64,000 nucleotides of DNA, from the NCBI GenBank assembly GCA_035524335.1, contig DATKPE010000004.1, forward strand, positions 30,757 through 94,756, written 5' to 3'. Positions within the stretch are counted from its first letter, which is position 1, and every line of letters starts with the position of its first letter. This DNA comes from DATKPE01 sp035524335 (GTDB lineage Bacteria > Bacteroidota > Ignavibacteria > UBA10030 > SZUA-254). Both the position numbers and the translations under genes were made by a program. Of the stretch, positions 1-7,491 are shown piece by piece. A model generated the notes under the pieces. That model was given only the letters and a program-made list of their open reading frames with translations, was not told the origin of the DNA and searched no databases.

Positions 1-38
1 TTGCCGGAGGCATCGACACCTTCGAACGTGATGAACAT
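1..38 (-). CDS. tmk: Thymidylate kinase, N-terminus only (runs off the window)
   Basis: The reverse strand from position 38 reads ATG and then encodes MFITFEGVDASG before the window ends. This is the start of the P-loop of thymidylate kinase (family pattern FITFEGxDGxGKST), which phosphorylates dTMP in dTTP synthesis. Only 12 residues are visible, so the Lys and Ser/Thr of the P-loop cannot be checked. An AAGGAG sequence lies about 16 nt upstream of the ATG, rather far for a ribosome-binding site. The gene is divergent from the sigma factor at 160, with about 120 bp between them. Confidence 0.6.
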   Translation of the reverse strand, partial: MFITFEGVDASG

Positions 39-159
39 CGCAGTTGATGATTTTCTCCTTCAGATAAACATAGTTAAAATCCGCTAATTATCCAATTCGC
101 TGTTTGCCTCTCGGACAAAATTTCGCTACTTTACCGGATCTTTTCCACCTCACAACGTA

Positions 160-807
160 ATGCGACAGAAAAAATCGCACCGGCGCCCCCCGCACCCCCC
201 GCGGCCTGCCGAGGGAACGGCCAGGTCGGAATCGCGAAAGGAAGATTCCGTTCTGATCCACGAGGCGCTCCGCGGGAATCAGGCCGCCTACAAACAGCTT
301 CTGAAAAAATACCACGATGCGATTTTCAACGTCATTTTCCGGATCGTGCATGACCGCGACCAGGTCGAAGATCTGACCCAGGAGGTCTTCGTCAAGGCGT
401 TCGGTTCGCTGAAGAATTTCAACGAAGAATACGCTTTTTCGACCTGGCTCTACAAGATCGCGACCAACAGCAGTATCGATTACATCCGCAAACGGAAGCT
501 GGAAACCTTTTCCATCGACAAGCCCATTGCAATGGAGGAGAGCGACTACCGGTATGAGCTCCCCGATACCACCTACCAGCCCGATAAAACCATCATTCAG
601 AAACAGCGCAATCTGCTGATCGACGAGGCGATCAACCAGCTCCCCGAAAAGTACCGTCGGGTCATCATTCTGCGCCATACGGAAGAACGCGATTACGCTG
701 AAATCGCGAAAATACTGAAATTGCCGATTGGGACTGTAAAAGCACATATTTTCAGAGCACGGGAACTCCTGAACCGGTACCTCCGCAACCGCATCAGCCA
801 TTACTGA
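160..807 (+). CDS. ECF-type RNA polymerase sigma factor (sigma-70 family)
   Basis: An extracytoplasmic-function sigma factor that would direct RNA polymerase to a small regulon. Sigma region 2 spans about residues 35-110, with the DLTQEVFVKAF core-binding helix at 71-81 and FSTWLYKIATN at 93-103. Region 4 spans about 155-212, with the helix-turn-helix DYAEIAKILKLPIGTVKAHI. There is no region 3, as expected for ECF factors. The first 26 residues are basic and Pro-rich and do not belong to the family. No ribosome-binding site precedes the ATG at 160, so the true start may be further in. No anti-sigma gene is adjacent; the next gene, 38 bp downstream, encodes an exported beta-helical protein. 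The regulon cannot be told from the sequence. Confidence 0.92.
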   Translation: MRQKKSHRRPPHPPRPAEGTARSESRKEDSVLIHEALRGNQAAYKQLLKKYHDAIFNVIFRIVHDRDQVEDLTQEVFVKAFGSLKNFNEEYAFSTWLYKIATNSSIDYIRKRKLETFSIDKPIAMEESDYRYELPDTTYQPDKTIIQKQRNLLIDEAINQLPEKYRRVIILRHTEERDYAEIAKILKLPIGTVKAHIFRARELLNRYLRNRISHY

Positions 808-845
808 AACCTCCCCCGGATCCTCACGTATATACAACGTAGAGT

Positions 846-1727
846 ATGCGGACACTCACGAACTATACGATCGGCTGCCTGCTCCTGGCCCTGGTCCTCT
901 CGTTCGGAGGCTTCCGGTTCGCCTCCACACGATCCTACCACAGGGAAATTCCCTATTCAGGCGAACACGCCCTGAAGGTCACCCTCAGCGCGGGGTTCGG
1001 CGATCTTTCGGTCTCCCGCGGCAAGCCGGACGCCCTCCTGGTGGCCGACATCAATACGGAGAAGGACGCCGACATCGGAAACGTCATCGACTATGTCCAC
1101 CACGGGGACATCGGATATCTCACCGTCAACACCAGCTCCGACGGATCCTCCAAAAAACATTCGATCGAGTTCACCGGATTCAATTCGAACAACCTCGATC
1201 TGAAATTCACCGAAATGATTCCGATCTCGTTTGAATTCGGCCTCGGCCTCGGAAAGGGCGACCTGGATCTCACGGGACTGAACGTCAAGGATCTGAAAAT
1301 CTCGGCCGGTGCAAGCTCGGTGCGCCTCGCGTTCGATAAACCGAACAAGGGAACCATCGAGGATCTCACGATTGAATCGGGGCTCAGCAAATTTGAAGGC
1401 GAAAACCTCTGCAACGCGAATTTCAACAGACTGAAGTTTGAAGGCGGGGTCGGAAGCTATTCCCTCGATTTCGGCGGCACTCTCAACAAGGAGGTCGACG
1501 CGAACATCGAGGTCGGTTTCGGCTCCCTCGTCGTCACCGTCCCGGCGAATATCGGCGTAAAAGTCCTCCCGGAAAAAAACTGGATGTCACACATCGACAT
1601 GGACCGCGACCTGAGCGAGCAGGAATCGGACACCTACTACAGCCCGAACTACCGCTCCGCCCAGGGGAAAATCAACATGCACATCGAGGTCGGACTCGGA
1701 AGCGTCAAGATCCGGCACAGCAACTGA
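846..1727 (+). CDS. Exported toast-rack / LiaF-C-like protein
   Basis: A 293-aa protein with a cleavable-looking N-terminal hydrophobic segment (residues 6-25). It continues as regularly spaced beta-strands with repeated short motifs such as GFGDLSV, GLGKGDL, GAGSVRL-like, GVGSYSL, GFGSLVV and GLGSVKI. This periodic G-x-G-x-L/V pattern is typical of the toast_rack/DUF2154 domain and of the C-terminal domain of LiaF, which are envelope-stress components. It directly follows the ECF sigma gene and probably shares its transcript. A sensing or structural role in the envelope is inferred from that context. It ends 2 bp before the convergent CHAT gene with no terminator between them. Confidence 0.7.
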   Translation: MRTLTNYTIGCLLLALVLSFGGFRFASTRSYHREIPYSGEHALKVTLSAGFGDLSVSRGKPDALLVADINTEKDADIGNVIDYVHHGDIGYLTVNTSSDGSSKKHSIEFTGFNSNNLDLKFTEMIPISFEFGLGLGKGDLDLTGLNVKDLKISAGASSVRLAFDKPNKGTIEDLTIESGLSKFEGENLCNANFNRLKFEGGVGSYSLDFGGTLNKEVDANIEVGFGSLVVTVPANIGVKVLPEKNWMSHIDMDRDLSEQESDTYYSPNYRSAQGKINMHIEVGLGSVKIRHSN

Positions 1728-1729
1728 AC

Positions 1730-4321
1730 CTACCGACCGTACTGCACGAACAATCCCCAGTTCTGAATCTGATTCATCTCCCCTTTTCCCATCTCCGTGA
1801 TCGCCTGCTGAAAAGCGTCGCTCACCGGGGAGCCTGTCACAAGATGCGTGTATAATCCTTCGCCGAATGCCTTGATCGTTCTTCGGTCGCCCTGCCACAT
1901 CGACGCGATGACGGTCCGGGTCCCGTTCGCCATCAGAAGGTACGGAGGATATCGCCGGAACCCTCCGGGGACGGAGGCGATGTTGCTGAAAAACAGCATC
2001 TGGGGTGCCGGGACCGAACAGAGTTCACCGAGCGGGACATTGCTCGTTCCGTAGGAGGTCTCGGAATCTGCCAGGACTACATGGGAATTGTCCGGCACAT
2101 CGGTGTCCAGATAAAATTCGGCGGTCATCTGGAGCCCGTCGTACTTCAGAGGGAGGAGATGCGACAGGGTCGCCGCCGTGTCGAACAGCACCGGCGCCTT
2201 GTCGTAGAAGGCTCTGATGTCCTTGACCTCATACTCCACGTCCCAGTCGGTCTTCCCGCGGTGTCCCATGCCGACAACAGTTCGCGTCGCATGTTCGGCC
2301 GGCAGTGTGAACAGAAGCGCCGCCGCGCTCGGGAGATAGCTCACGTTGATTCTGAGGCCGAGAGGCCCCTCCGGCGTTCTGAGTGTCTGGACCGGAAGCC
2401 AGGAACATTCCGCCGGCAGGACGACATAGAGTTTTGTCACCCCGCGGAGGTCGGCGGCAATCGGGGAAAGCAGGGCCGCGGAGAGGGCGGCGCCGAGCTC
2501 GTTCAGACGCTGCGGAGAAGTTCCCTCTCCCGCCCGCAGTCCGAACGTGGTCAGGCGCGTCGCCGCAATATCCGTCGCGTAATCGCGGGCGAGCGCAAGA
2601 AAATTGGTCCTTCCTGCAGGGCTTTTCCGCATCACAACCGTGTCCCCCTTCACCACGAGGAGCGTCGATCCCGGCTCCCCGGGGACAATCTCGAGGAGCG
2701 CCGATCCCGGCGTAAGCGCCGACCGGACATCGCGGGTGTACAGGGGGTCGGAGGAGAAAAGGATCGCGAAATTTCCGGATACTGCGCGGAGCGCGGCCAG
2801 CGCTGCGGAATTTTTCTTCGCCAATTCCGGCAATGCCCGGGTCAGCGATTCATGCCGGATGACGGGAAAATAGGATGTGTCGGTGAACTCGCTCCGGAGA
2901 AGCGCTTCGGTGGCGATGCAGGTGGTGCGGGACCACTGATAGTCCGCGATCCGGCCGGTGAGGGAGGGATCTCCGGTTGTTATTGTGGAATGGACGAAAA
3001 ACTCCGCCAGGTCGCGACGGTTGCGTTCTTCAAGGAGGGCAAAGGCGGAATCCGGCGCGCCGGCAGAAATATATAACCTGATCAGCCGGTCGGCCCAACC
3101 GTTCCCCTCACCCGCCAGGAGGGCATCTGCCAGATCGTCGAATTCATCCTTGGACCTCGGGAAGCCGAGGTCAAGCCGCCACGCGGCGCTGTACGCGCGG
3201 ACTGCGGCCGCGCGATCGCCGGAAAGGTCCGCAAACTCTCCGGAGAGGTAAAGTCCGAGCGCCTCAGCCCGGCGGTACGACAGGGCCCGCGCGGTATCCG
3301 TCTGCTTTTCCGCCCGCTGACGGAGGGCGGGGATCTTTTCACCCGCATGGAGCTGTGCATCGGTGGCGATCAGCGCCAGTTCGAGCATGACTCCCTGACC
3401 GGCACGGTGGTATTTTCTTGCGATCGGGAGGGCGTTCGAAAAATAGGTGCGCGCATTCTCGTACCTGTGCTGGCGGTAAGATAGTCCTCCCAGCGCGCTC
3501 CAGACATCCCCCTGAAGGAGGGGCAGATTGACCCTGTTCAGCGATTCGATGACGCGGGCATAGCTCCGGAATGCGGAATCGAGCTGGCCGGTGTGTTCCT
3601 GCCACTGCGCGAACCAGAAATCGGCTTTGCAGGCGGAGACATCATTGTGGAATGTGGCTTTCCATCGCCGGACGACTTCCTGGACCCGCTGGAGGCTCCC
3701 CGCGGCCGCTGCGGAACTGAACATTGCCTCAAAGATCTCCTCCCCCTTTTTCCCGCCGTACACGATGGAATCGAGACGGAGGAGCACTTCGAGATTTTCG
3801 CGTTCAAGGTCATATTGTCCCATGGCGTGCCGGGTTCGCGCAAGGATTCTGGTTGCGCGGTATTCATCCGCCTTATCTGAAAAAACGCGGGCTTCGGTCG
3901 CCGCGGCGGCGGAAAAGGTGAGCGCCTCGGTCTGATTTCCCATGGCATTGTCAAAATCCGCCAGAGCAATGCGCGCCTTTCGCTCAAGACGCTTATCGGC
4001 GACGTTATGGAGCCGGTTGATGGCGTCGTGCAGGCAGAATCGAGCGCTGTCATACTCCCCGAGCCGGTGAAGGTCGATTCCGATGAACAGCTCGGCGAGG
4101 GCTTCTCCGGTATCGTTCTGGATATCGGTAAAAAGGGATTGTGTGATGCGGGCAAGGGAAAGCGATTCGTCGTAGCGGCCCGCCGCGTAGAGGTTCTGAA
4201 CACTGTCCAGCCGGGCGGATGCTTCTGAATACTTCTGATCGGCCGACTTACCGCATCCTTCGAGCAGCGGAAGGAGAATTCCGGCCGCCATGAGGATAAA
4301 TAAAGGTCTCAGACGATTCAT
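1730..4321 (-). CDS. TPR-CHAT domain lipoprotein with degenerate CHAT active site
   Basis: An 863-aa lipoprotein. A signal peptide ends in the lipobox LLEGC (Cys at about 23). Residues about 30-430 form TPR-like helical pairs (YAAGRYDESLSLA, RLGEYDSARFCL, YRQHRYENARTYF). From about 590 to the end is a CHAT (caspase HetF-associated with TPRs) domain. In active CHAT peptidases a His in an H-x-x-x-H-G segment and a Cys in an LSACxT segment are catalytic. Here the matching segments read LQMTAEFYLDTD and MLFFSNIAS, with neither His nor Cys. The fold signature near the end (GTRTVIASMWQGD, FGEGLYTHLVTG) is retained. It is probably a non-catalytic scaffold anchored in the envelope. ATG at 4321 has a GGTGAG site upstream. 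Confidence 0.82.
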   Translation of the reverse strand: MNRLRPLFILMAAGILLPLLEGCGKSADQKYSEASARLDSVQNLYAAGRYDESLSLARITQSLFTDIQNDTGEALAELFIGIDLHRLGEYDSARFCLHDAINRLHNVADKRLERKARIALADFDNAMGNQTEALTFSAAAATEARVFSDKADEYRATRILARTRHAMGQYDLERENLEVLLRLDSIVYGGKKGEEIFEAMFSSAAAAGSLQRVQEVVRRWKATFHNDVSACKADFWFAQWQEHTGQLDSAFRSYARVIESLNRVNLPLLQGDVWSALGGLSYRQHRYENARTYFSNALPIARKYHRAGQGVMLELALIATDAQLHAGEKIPALRQRAEKQTDTARALSYRRAEALGLYLSGEFADLSGDRAAAVRAYSAAWRLDLGFPRSKDEFDDLADALLAGEGNGWADRLIRLYISAGAPDSAFALLEERNRRDLAEFFVHSTITTGDPSLTGRIADYQWSRTTCIATEALLRSEFTDTSYFPVIRHESLTRALPELAKKNSAALAALRAVSGNFAILFSSDPLYTRDVRSALTPGSALLEIVPGEPGSTLLVVKGDTVVMRKSPAGRTNFLALARDYATDIAATRLTTFGLRAGEGTSPQRLNELGAALSAALLSPIAADLRGVTKLYVVLPAECSWLPVQTLRTPEGPLGLRINVSYLPSAAALLFTLPAEHATRTVVGMGHRGKTDWDVEYEVKDIRAFYDKAPVLFDTAATLSHLLPLKYDGLQMTAEFYLDTDVPDNSHVVLADSETSYGTSNVPLGELCSVPAPQMLFFSNIASVPGGFRRYPPYLLMANGTRTVIASMWQGDRRTIKAFGEGLYTHLVTGSPVSDAFQQAITEMGKGEMNQIQNWGLFVQYGR

Positions 4322-4359
4322 ATCGGCTCACCGTATTCGTTATTATGAAAATCGGAAGG

Positions 4360-4388
4360 AATATACCAAAGTCCCTGAAAACATACAA
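4360..4388 (-). promoter_or_regulatory. Sigma-70-type promoter of the CHAT lipoprotein gene
   Basis: On the reverse strand TTGTAT (4388-4383) and TATATT (4365-4360) are separated by exactly 17 nt. They match the -35 and -10 consensus at 4/6 and 5/6 positions. The start codon lies about 40 nt downstream. Confidence 0.55.
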
Positions 4389-4541
4389 TTGGCCCTTCCG
4401 ATCGTTTTTAAGGGAAAATTAAAGGGGTTGATACAGGTCTCAAAACCGGTGGTGAATCGTGTGAAAACGGGTGACCCTAATCACTCCTCTATTGATACGG
4501 GGGCTCCAATTTTCTAAGTTATCCCGAGAAAAGGAGCCGTT

Positions 4542-5450
4542 ATGAGCAGAGGTGCTGTTCGAAAATGGGGATTTCCGTTGCTCGCCGCAGCTCTCCTGTC
4601 GGGGTGGTGCATGGCATCCGCACAGAATCCGCTCGAGGATGCGATCCAACAGCTTAATTCCCAGAATGTCCGCGGATATCTTCAGCCGTTCGTGAACAGC
4701 GTGGGGGCAAACTTCAATTCCGGATTCTATCACTCCGCCGACCTGAGCGACGCGATCCGCGTTCAGTTCCAGGTCATTGCAATGGGAACGCTCATCGGTC
4801 CGACGGAAAAATCCTATCTCGGTACCGCGCCCAAAGGCTATTCCCAGAACCCGGTCCAGACAGCCACTCTGTTCGGCGGCGACGGGGCGACAGTTCCCGG
4901 TCTCGCCCCCGGCATGAGCTACCATTTTCAGAACGGACAGGTGAATACGCAGGTCGTCCCGTTCGCGGTTCCCCAGATGACGATCGGCAATTTCTTCGGC
5001 ACGCAGGCAGTCATCCGGTATGCGCCCGTCCCTGCGATCAGCAATATGCCGAAAATCACCCTCGCAGGGGGCGGTCTCCGGCACAGCCTCAGCAGATACT
5101 TACCGATGGTCCCGCTCGACCTTTCCGCGGGGGTGTTTTACCAGCAGTTGACGATCGGGGACTATCTCGAAGAGAAAGGTTTCGCCTTCGGGGCGCAGGT
5201 CAGCAAAACGTTTTTCATCGCCACCCTGTACGGCGGACTGCAGTATGAATCATCGTCCATGAGCGTCCACTATACCTATCAGGGGCCCGATGCGACCCCG
5301 AATACCGTCATCGGGCTGTCGATCGACGGCGAGAATTCCTACCGCGCGACCGCAGGCCTCGCGCTCGATCTCATCATCATGACATTGAACGCCGACGTGA
5401 GCGTCGGAAAAATGACCGTGGCCAGTGCCGGGTTCTCACTGGGCCTCTGA
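4542..5450 (+). CDS. Exported protein of unknown function (resembles DUF6588)
   Basis: A 302-aa protein with a signal peptide (hydrophobic 10-27, cleavage near ASAQ). The body begins with LQPFVNSVGANFNSGFYHSADL, then alternates polar and hydrophobic residues with Gly and aromatic strand ends up to ASAGFSLGL. This suggests a small outer-membrane barrel. The N-terminal PF-NSVGANFNSGFYHSA pattern resembles a family I recall from Bacteroidota as DUF6588; that assignment is from memory. The ribosome-binding site AAAGGAG lies 6 nt before the ATG. A 14-29 bp gap leads to the next lipoprotein gene, so the two probably form an operon closed by the terminator at 6052. Confidence 0.7.
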   Translation: MSRGAVRKWGFPLLAAALLSGWCMASAQNPLEDAIQQLNSQNVRGYLQPFVNSVGANFNSGFYHSADLSDAIRVQFQVIAMGTLIGPTEKSYLGTAPKGYSQNPVQTATLFGGDGATVPGLAPGMSYHFQNGQVNTQVVPFAVPQMTIGNFFGTQAVIRYAPVPAISNMPKITLAGGGLRHSLSRYLPMVPLDLSAGVFYQQLTIGDYLEEKGFAFGAQVSKTFFIATLYGGLQYESSSMSVHYTYQGPDATPNTVIGLSIDGENSYRATAGLALDLIIMTLNADVSVGKMTVASAGFSLGL

Positions 5451-5479
5451 CTCGGATATCCCGCATGAAAGGTACATGG

Positions 5480-6031
5480 ATGAAATATTACGGCTGGCTC
5501 CCCGCTCTTCTCCTTGGAATCGTCCTCTTGGCCCTGCAGGGTTGTGAAATCGGCACCAATCCGCTCATCGTCGACGGTTCGCCCGTCATCGCCACTCTCC
5601 GCGTCGACGGCAATGCGGCCATGTACGGAGCCGTGGAAGCCGTCAACCTCGAAGATGTGCTGTCGGGCATCGACAAGGATGTCGATTCGGTGAAGATATT
5701 CAATATCACGCTGACGATCGACAGTACACAGGGAACTCCGGCGGGAACGACGCTGACGGGCGGCATCGGGGTCAACGCCGATACACTTGTGCTCATGATG
5801 AATACCCCCATCTCGGCCTTCAGCACCGAGCGGACGATTTTCGATCCCACACTCAAAAACGCGGGATTCAGCTACAACAATGGTGTCATAACGATCCTGC
5901 ACGGTTTTCTCCAGCAGAACCCCCGGCCGACCGTTTCACTCGCGTTCGGGGCGATCGCCAGCAATACACCGCTCCACTTCACGTTTCACTTCAGAATGTA
6001 CACGCAGGTCTTCGCCAAGATCAGGAACTAA
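5480..6031 (+). CDS. Small lipoprotein of unknown function
   Basis: About 183 aa. The signal peptide MKYYGWLPALLLG ends in the lipobox LALQGC, so the protein should be lipid-anchored. The remainder is beta-rich, with no motif I recognise (PVIATLRVDGNA, DVLSGIDKDVDSVKIFNITLTID, SLAFGAIASNTPLHFTFHF). ATG at 5480 is preferred because AAAGGT lies 8 nt upstream; an in-frame ATG at 5465 would add five residues (MKGTW). It follows the exported protein at 4542-5450 and is its likely operon partner. It is the last gene before a strong terminator. Confidence 0.65.
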   Translation: MKYYGWLPALLLGIVLLALQGCEIGTNPLIVDGSPVIATLRVDGNAAMYGAVEAVNLEDVLSGIDKDVDSVKIFNITLTIDSTQGTPAGTTLTGGIGVNADTLVLMMNTPISAFSTERTIFDPTLKNAGFSYNNGVITILHGFLQQNPRPTVSLAFGAIASNTPLHFTFHFRMYTQVFAKIRN

Positions 6032-6032
6032 T

Positions 6033-6836
6033 TCACGGATTCCCCCACAATAACCCCGGCCGGCTGCCGGGGTTTGTTTTTTTAAGGAATCCCCCCACCA
6101 CTGCCGGATCGTCCGTGAACACCGCATCGACGCCGTACCGAAGCGCCCGCTGAAGTCTCCGGGGAGTGTTGACCGTGTATTCCCCCACACACAATCCCTT
6201 TTCATGGCAACGGACGACCGCGGTTTTCTTCAGCGCCGATCCGTTCACAACGAGATAATCGACACCGAAGGCCTTCCGCAATGCCGCGGGATTCATCACA
6301 ACCGCCCGGTACGGCGGAAGCAGAAGCCCGCAGGTCAGATCCGCGCCGGCGGCCCTGATGCGGCGGATGCAGGAATGGACGAACGAGGTGACGAGAATCG
6401 AAGCGGGGTTACCGGCATTCCGGAGCACAGCCATCGTCCGGTCGGGAAGCATCCGCTCCTCGGCGGGAATGCGGGCCTTGAGCTCGATATTCACCCCGGT
6501 GCGGTCACCCAGCTCGTCGAGAACCTCGGCAAGAAGCGGAATTTTTTCGGATGAGAATTTCTCATGGAACCAGCGGCCTGCGCTCAGCCTCCTGAGCTCC
6601 CTGCAGGTCATGCCGCCGATCCGCCCCTTCCCCTCCGCAGTTCTTCCGAGCCGCTCATCATGAAAGACGACGACCTCGCCGTCTCCGGTCAGTCGGGCGT
6701 CGAGTTCAATGGCATCGGCGCCGTCCGCAACGGCGCGGCGGAACGCGGCCATCGTATTTTCAGGCGCCCTGAGGGATGCACCGCGGTGTCCGACGACGAT
6801 GGGCCGGTTCTCCGGCCTGACCAGAAACCGGTTCAC
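6033..6836 (-). CDS. Glycerophosphodiester phosphodiesterase family protein
   Basis: A 267-aa GDPD-family TIM barrel that would hydrolyse glycerophosphodiesters to sn-glycerol 3-phosphate and an alcohol. The motifs are in order: VVGHRGASLRAPENTMAAF (catalytic His and metal-binding Glu), ADAIELDARLTGDGEVVVFHDERLGRT (the E-x-D and H-D metal and catalytic residues), GVNIELKA, and near the end GVDAVFTDDPAVV. No signal peptide is seen, so it is probably cytoplasmic, like UgpQ. It starts with GTG overlapping the adk stop codon (GTGA, 6836-6833), implying translational coupling. Its last ~12 codons overlap the opposing terminator. Confidence 0.9.
   Translation of the reverse strand: MNRFLVRPENRPIVVGHRGASLRAPENTMAAFRRAVADGADAIELDARLTGDGEVVVFHDERLGRTAEGKGRIGGMTCRELRRLSAGRWFHEKFSSEKIPLLAEVLDELGDRTGVNIELKARIPAEERMLPDRTMAVLRNAGNPASILVTSFVHSCIRRIRAAGADLTCGLLLPPYRAVVMNPAALRKAFGVDYLVVNGSALKKTAVVRCHEKGLCVGEYTVNTPRRLQRALRYGVDAVFTDDPAVVGGFLKKTNPGSRPGLLWGNP
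6052..6083 (+). terminator. Rho-independent terminator after the lipoprotein gene
   Basis: AACCCCGGC (6052-6060) pairs perfectly with GCCGGGGTT (6066-6074) around a 5-nt loop, followed by TGTTTTTTT. It sits 20 nt after the stop codon at 6031. The same bases encode the last residues of the convergent phosphodiesterase gene. Confidence 0.9.
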
Positions 6837-7480
6837 ACAGACGGGAACAGCTTCATAATCCGTGCGTTGACCTCCGCAACCGACCCTGCGGCGTTTACCG
6901 TCTTCAGGAGCCCCTTCGCCCGGTAGTATTCCTTGACGGGCGCCGTCGATTCCGCGTACACCCGGAGCCGCCGGAGCACCGTCTCCGGTTTATCGTCTTC
7001 CCGCTGAATAAGTCCACCCCCGCACGACGGGCAGGTTCTGTTGTCCGGGAAGCCGACTTCCCGGACTGAGAAAATCTTTCCGCAGCCACTGCACGAAACC
7101 CGGTTGCTCAGACGCCCGATCACTTCCGCTTCATCGATTTCCATATTGACCACCACGTCCAGGTATTGATGGAGCCGTTCCAGAAGACCGGTGAGTGCCG
7201 CCGCCTGCGGAACGGTGCGGGGAAAACCGTCCAGAATAAATCCCGGCCTGCACGCCTCCGACCGGAGCACGTCCTCGATGATCCCTATCATGATGTCATC
7301 CGACACCAGCTGACCCGCATCCATGACGGTCCGGGCTTTCATCCCGAGCGGGGTGCCGCGGGACACCGCCTCCCGAAGCATATCGCCGGTGGAAATATGG
7401 GCTATTCCAAGCTTCGCTGAGAAGAGTTTCGCCTGTGTCCCTTTCCCGACCCCCGGAGGGCCGAATAAGATACACCGCAT
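6833..7480 (-). CDS. adk: Adenylate kinase (zinc-type LID)
   Basis: A 215-aa enzyme catalysing ATP + AMP to 2 ADP. The P-loop GPPGVGKGTQ is at residues 7-16. The NMP-binding segment HISTGDMLREA and the GFPRT motif follow. The LID carries C-x2-C...C-x2-C (CSGCGKIF, CPSCGG), so this is the long, Zn-binding form. The typical DDKPETVLRRL arginine segment is present. The gene lies 11 bp after the M1 aminopeptidase and overlaps the phosphodiesterase start, as part of the rlmN-M1-adk-GDPD unit. Confidence 0.97.
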   Translation of the reverse strand: MRCILFGPPGVGKGTQAKLFSAKLGIAHISTGDMLREAVSRGTPLGMKARTVMDAGQLVSDDIMIGIIEDVLRSEACRPGFILDGFPRTVPQAAALTGLLERLHQYLDVVVNMEIDEAEVIGRLSNRVSCSGCGKIFSVREVGFPDNRTCPSCGGGLIQREDDKPETVLRRLRVYAESTAPVKEYYRAKGLLKTVNAAGSVAEVNARIMKLFPSV

Positions 7481-7491
7481 GAAGTTCCTTT

